Both the position numbers and the translations under genes were made by a program. Source: Sipunculus nudus (lineage: Eukaryota; Annelida; Sipuncula; Golfingiida; Sipunculidae). Taken from it: a stretch of DNA of 64,000 nucleotides. Below are positions 61,101 to 64,000 of this stretch, piece by piece. Location of the stretch: assembly GCA_026874595.1 (NCBI GenBank), contig CM049321.1, positions 7,066,979 to 7,130,978 on the forward strand, given 5' to 3'. Positions within the stretch are counted from its first letter, which is position 1, and each line of letters starts with the position of its first letter. The notes under the pieces are model-generated. The model worked only from the letters and a program-made list of their open reading frames with translations. It searched no databases and was not told the DNA's origin.

Positions 61101-61984
61101 CTCCGTGATAGAATGTGATGTCATTACATTTTAGGACATAATTGGACCCCGGGTTCCGACTCTGGGCACGATGGTCTATGAACCAGGAGGGTGAGTGGCC
61201 ACACATTTGGTAAGCCCTTAAAATTCAAGTCTTCTGCTAGGAAAGAACAGAATAACTATGGAATGGGCCATCACTGACTGGTCTTATTTGGTGTTGTTAA
61301 TTTTGAATGTGACTATCACTTCTGTGACAATAAAATCATGACACACGCGAACAAAATATAAAATAAACTGCACATCCCCTTTCCCATACATTTTCTATGG
61401 CTTAGTCAATTTGTCAAAATATTACCCTATTTGGTTTATCATATATCTAAGTGCCTAGTCATTGGTTATACATTTTACAATTCTTAATTATCTCTTAATA
61501 TCACAGGTGAATGACATCCACTATGACATTATTGATTTCATACTTAGGATATTTTATTGGAAAAGTCAAAGCATCATTTTTTATTTATTGAATGATATGG
61601 GGAAATCTTGTTTAATCTGCAACAAGAAAATCAACAGGCACTTTTTAAACACAGATTGTTATTTGTATTTTGTAATAATGCAGTTAAGTCATTTGATGAT
61701 TAGAATGATTTAGATAAAGGTATTTATAAAGCACTATGGTAAGGTGAAATTATCCTTGATAATTAATAAAAAAAATCTTAGTACACAGGTAGCAAAGTTA
61801 CAGGTGTGCAGTAAGTGTAATTTTATATGTTGCAGGTATAAAATAGACCTGTTCAACTTTATAGATTAAATTTAGGTGTTCCACCAGCTGAAGTGATTGA
61901 ATTCTTTCTTACATCAGTTATATCTTATAGTTGGACATTTAGCCCAGTTATGTTAGATAATACTAGATGTATATATATATATAA
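58161..61984. other. Mostly unrecognised interval
   Basis: A likely retroposon tail (TTCATTTCCGGAATAAAGC then (GTTT)n) is at about 59025-59068. A 124-codon ORF (60687-61061) is open in AT-rich DNA but shows no domain and no clear splice context. Nothing else can be supported. Confidence 0.4.
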
Positions 61985-62317
61985 AAGTGGTGTGTCCGTG
62001 TTTTTCTGTAGTTGAAGCGAAGGTAAAGATAAACAGTGACGCCGTTTATTTAGACTAACTAGTTAATTAACACACGAGCTTTAGAAGCACATAGGCTTCT
62101 TCCTCAGGTGGTAATTAGGTGGAAACGTGTAGAGAGATGTTATATGATAGAACAACAATGTAAAGAGTCCATAATGCCAGAAACAGTGTATTTATATTCT
62201 GATTCGATATTTAATAATATTATTACCATGATACCCTGGGTGGGCGGGGTACAGTGAGTACACATTGCAATTACGCGAAACCGAATGAAGGTCCACGTCA
62301 TCCATATTATGACACTG

Positions 62318-62389
<72 letters not shown>

Positions 62390-62400
62390 AATATGTTTTA
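61985..62400. mobile_element. Second Penelope-like terminal remnant
   Basis: 62071-62110 reads CACGAGCTTTAGAAGC, then GGCTTCTTCCTCAGG, the same terminal pattern as 41130-41165 with changes. It is followed, as there, by a short stretch and then a TA run (62324-62384). No coding region is kept. Confidence 0.5.
62324..62384. repeat. (TA)n microsatellite
   Basis: About 30 TA units. ORFs across it are artefacts. Confidence 0.95.
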
Positions 62401-64000
62401 ACAATTATATAGAATATAATATTATATCATACCGTGCATAACGAAAGATCATATGCGAAAGTATGCTAATATATTTTCAATTATCATTGCATTAGACACA
62501 AGGGAACTTATGAACAACACAATCAGTCTCCACGGGTTACCAGTGAATGAAAGATTGGAACACAAAATGTTACAATTGGTTTTCAAATCAGTCCATGTCG
62601 TTACACTAGATTATTTACAAAGTATGCAGGACTAGCGATTCCATACGCTCAGTTACGCTCAACACCACTAGACACTTTGTTCAAATCAAAATATGAAGTG
62701 CGCGACAACTGTGGTATTCAGTAACGTTCATACCTCAACCATGCCTAAATAATACTGGGCGCATTCTGCTTTCCTTCCCGTTTCTCTGCAACGTTTCATG
62801 CATTTCGAAACAGAGCTTTTAGGTAATTTTGCAAACAGGGGCATTCACAGACAACCACTTAGGCATGTGGGAAAACCATCCAGTGCGAGTTAATAATAGG
62901 GGCAAATACTTTAACAATAGTGCAGAATACGCTAAGATAGCACGACTGGTGAAGTCCTGAAGAAAACGCAACGTCCGCAAGGCGAGGATGGCAACTACCT
63001 CAACAGCAACCACCTAACATGTTGGCGGTTCTTCCGTGCCCGAAATGGCCTGACAAGTCAACTCCGGACACAAAACTTGATCGACTACAATAGCTTGATC
63101 CTCATGGTCATCTTGCAAAGCGATGGACGAACATCAACATTACATAAAGCATCAACTGATTATTAAGAGCTTGGTTTATTATTGACATGTGACGATTTAT
63201 CAACAACTAAAACAAATAAAGTTACAAAACTGCTCTCATCTGATCTGTTTTCAAACAAAACTTGCTTCTGGTAATATCATCGCCTGATAATCATTGTATT
63301 ATTTAGTTATTTCCATGCCGAGTCACGTGTAGAAACGTTATCTTAATATTTGTCTTTAACAATAAATGAAAATGGAATCAACCAGAACAGACGTGCTTTA
63401 AGATTGCACATCAATAGTGGCAGTAATGCCCGATTGTACAATAACGAAGCACCACCAGGGTAAGCCATCCAATAAAGGGGCAGTTTTGCGTGCTACAGCT
63501 TATTTTTAATGCTGGTGCAGTTGTAACGGCGTTACTCAGTGTGTACACAGTCTAGATTAATCTTGTCACCTGCCCTTCTCCATTAGACTGTCGTGTCATC
63601 CAGTGTAGGGTATGTAGTGAGACTGTCTAGAAATTGAGCAGTCTGTAAGCAGTTTGCTTTCTTTGATAAAGTGTATTTTGATTGATCAAAGATTATGTCG
63701 CCGGAAGTTATAGAATTTATAAATAAATATCAAATAAATTTATTTTGTATAGCATAAAATCCATAAGCTCTAAATGCTTTACACCATAATCATATGCACC
63801 ATAATCTGAAAGGAAAAAATGTTAAAATATATATGAGACATAAATAGGAAAAAATCATACAGTAGCACACTGCCCGTTAGTGTTACTGCCTTAATATTGT
63901 AACATTTAAAAAAAATATAAAGCTACAGTGCCAACTGATCGATACCAACGCCCAACTGCACGATTCTACGGTGAGTTTAACACATTGATATTCAAATGAG
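62401..64000. other. Unrecognised right end of the window
   Basis: No exon, RNA gene or known repeat is supported on either strand. The segment 62830-63060 is somewhat richer in G+C but has only a 64-codon ORF without domains. Confidence 0.45.

Noticed and set aside
1-64000. CRISPR arrays, rRNA genes or bacterial operons
   Set aside because: No regularly spaced identical direct repeats, no rRNA-like conserved blocks and no dense ORFs were seen; the genes have introns.

Overview
The window is nuclear DNA from an animal, most probably an invertebrate. Genes are split into short exons with GT-AG introns, AATAAA signals follow two genes, and the intervals are AT-rich and full of long (TA)n microsatellites and eukaryotic mobile elements (a Penelope-like element, an L1/Tx1-like LINE, a pogo-like DNA transposon, MITEs, tRNA-derived repeats). 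There is no bacterial-style gene packing. A lophotrochozoan such as a mollusc would fit, but the sequence does not prove a phylum.

The main coding content is a cluster of three secreted phospholipase A2 (sPLA2) genes. Copy 1 (+, 5109-11661) and copy 3 (-, 28189-30536) are complete four-exon genes of 136 and 137 codons. Both have a signal peptide, a calcium loop, a CCxxHDxC active-site helix and a CxCD motif. Copy 2 (+, 17172-21813) keeps all four exons and the splice sites but has two in-frame stops in the active-site exon, so it is called a pseudogene. Intron phases are the same in all three (1, 2, 1). Copies 1 and 2 lie in a tandem duplication of about 10-14 kb whose units each begin with a hairpin/TIR repeat (about 0.2-1.75 kb and 13.95-15.66 kb). 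Copy 3 is an inverted, more compact paralogue. A possible orphan signal-peptide exon lies at 32272-32320.

Layout: 0.2-1.75 kb TIR repeat A; 4.4-4.7 kb short tandem repeats; 5.1-11.7 kb sPLA2 copy 1, with a 183-bp MITE and a 1.17-kb pogo-like element in intron 2; 13.95-15.66 kb TIR repeat B; 17.2-21.8 kb sPLA2 pseudogene; 22.8-24.8 kb putative DNA transposon; 28.2-30.5 kb sPLA2 copy 3; 31.45-31.69 kb 118-bp tandem repeat; 32.9-35.7 kb broken LINE (-); 39.96-40.85 kb two frameshifted exon-like segments, one made of 33-bp coding-like repeats; 41.05-42.13 kb Penelope-like remnant with a nested 190-bp MITE; 43.2-43.8 kb tRNA-like repeats and microsatellites; 47.13-57.85 kb a large inverted-repeat structure (arms about 2.9 and 2.4 kb, spacer about 5.4 kb); 58-64 kb mostly unrecognised DNA with a second Penelope-like end.

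The two intact sPLA2 genes should encode secreted, calcium-dependent lipases that hydrolyse the sn-2 ester of phospholipids, in digestion, defence or venom; the sequence does not say which. Exon 4 is strongly conserved among copies while exon 3 varies in length and sequence, so diversification is concentrated next to the active-site helix. No single new system is certain. The best candidates for something undescribed are the 10.7-kb inverted-repeat structure with its 16-bp palindromes and the hairpin-junction TIR repeats that bound the sPLA2 duplication.
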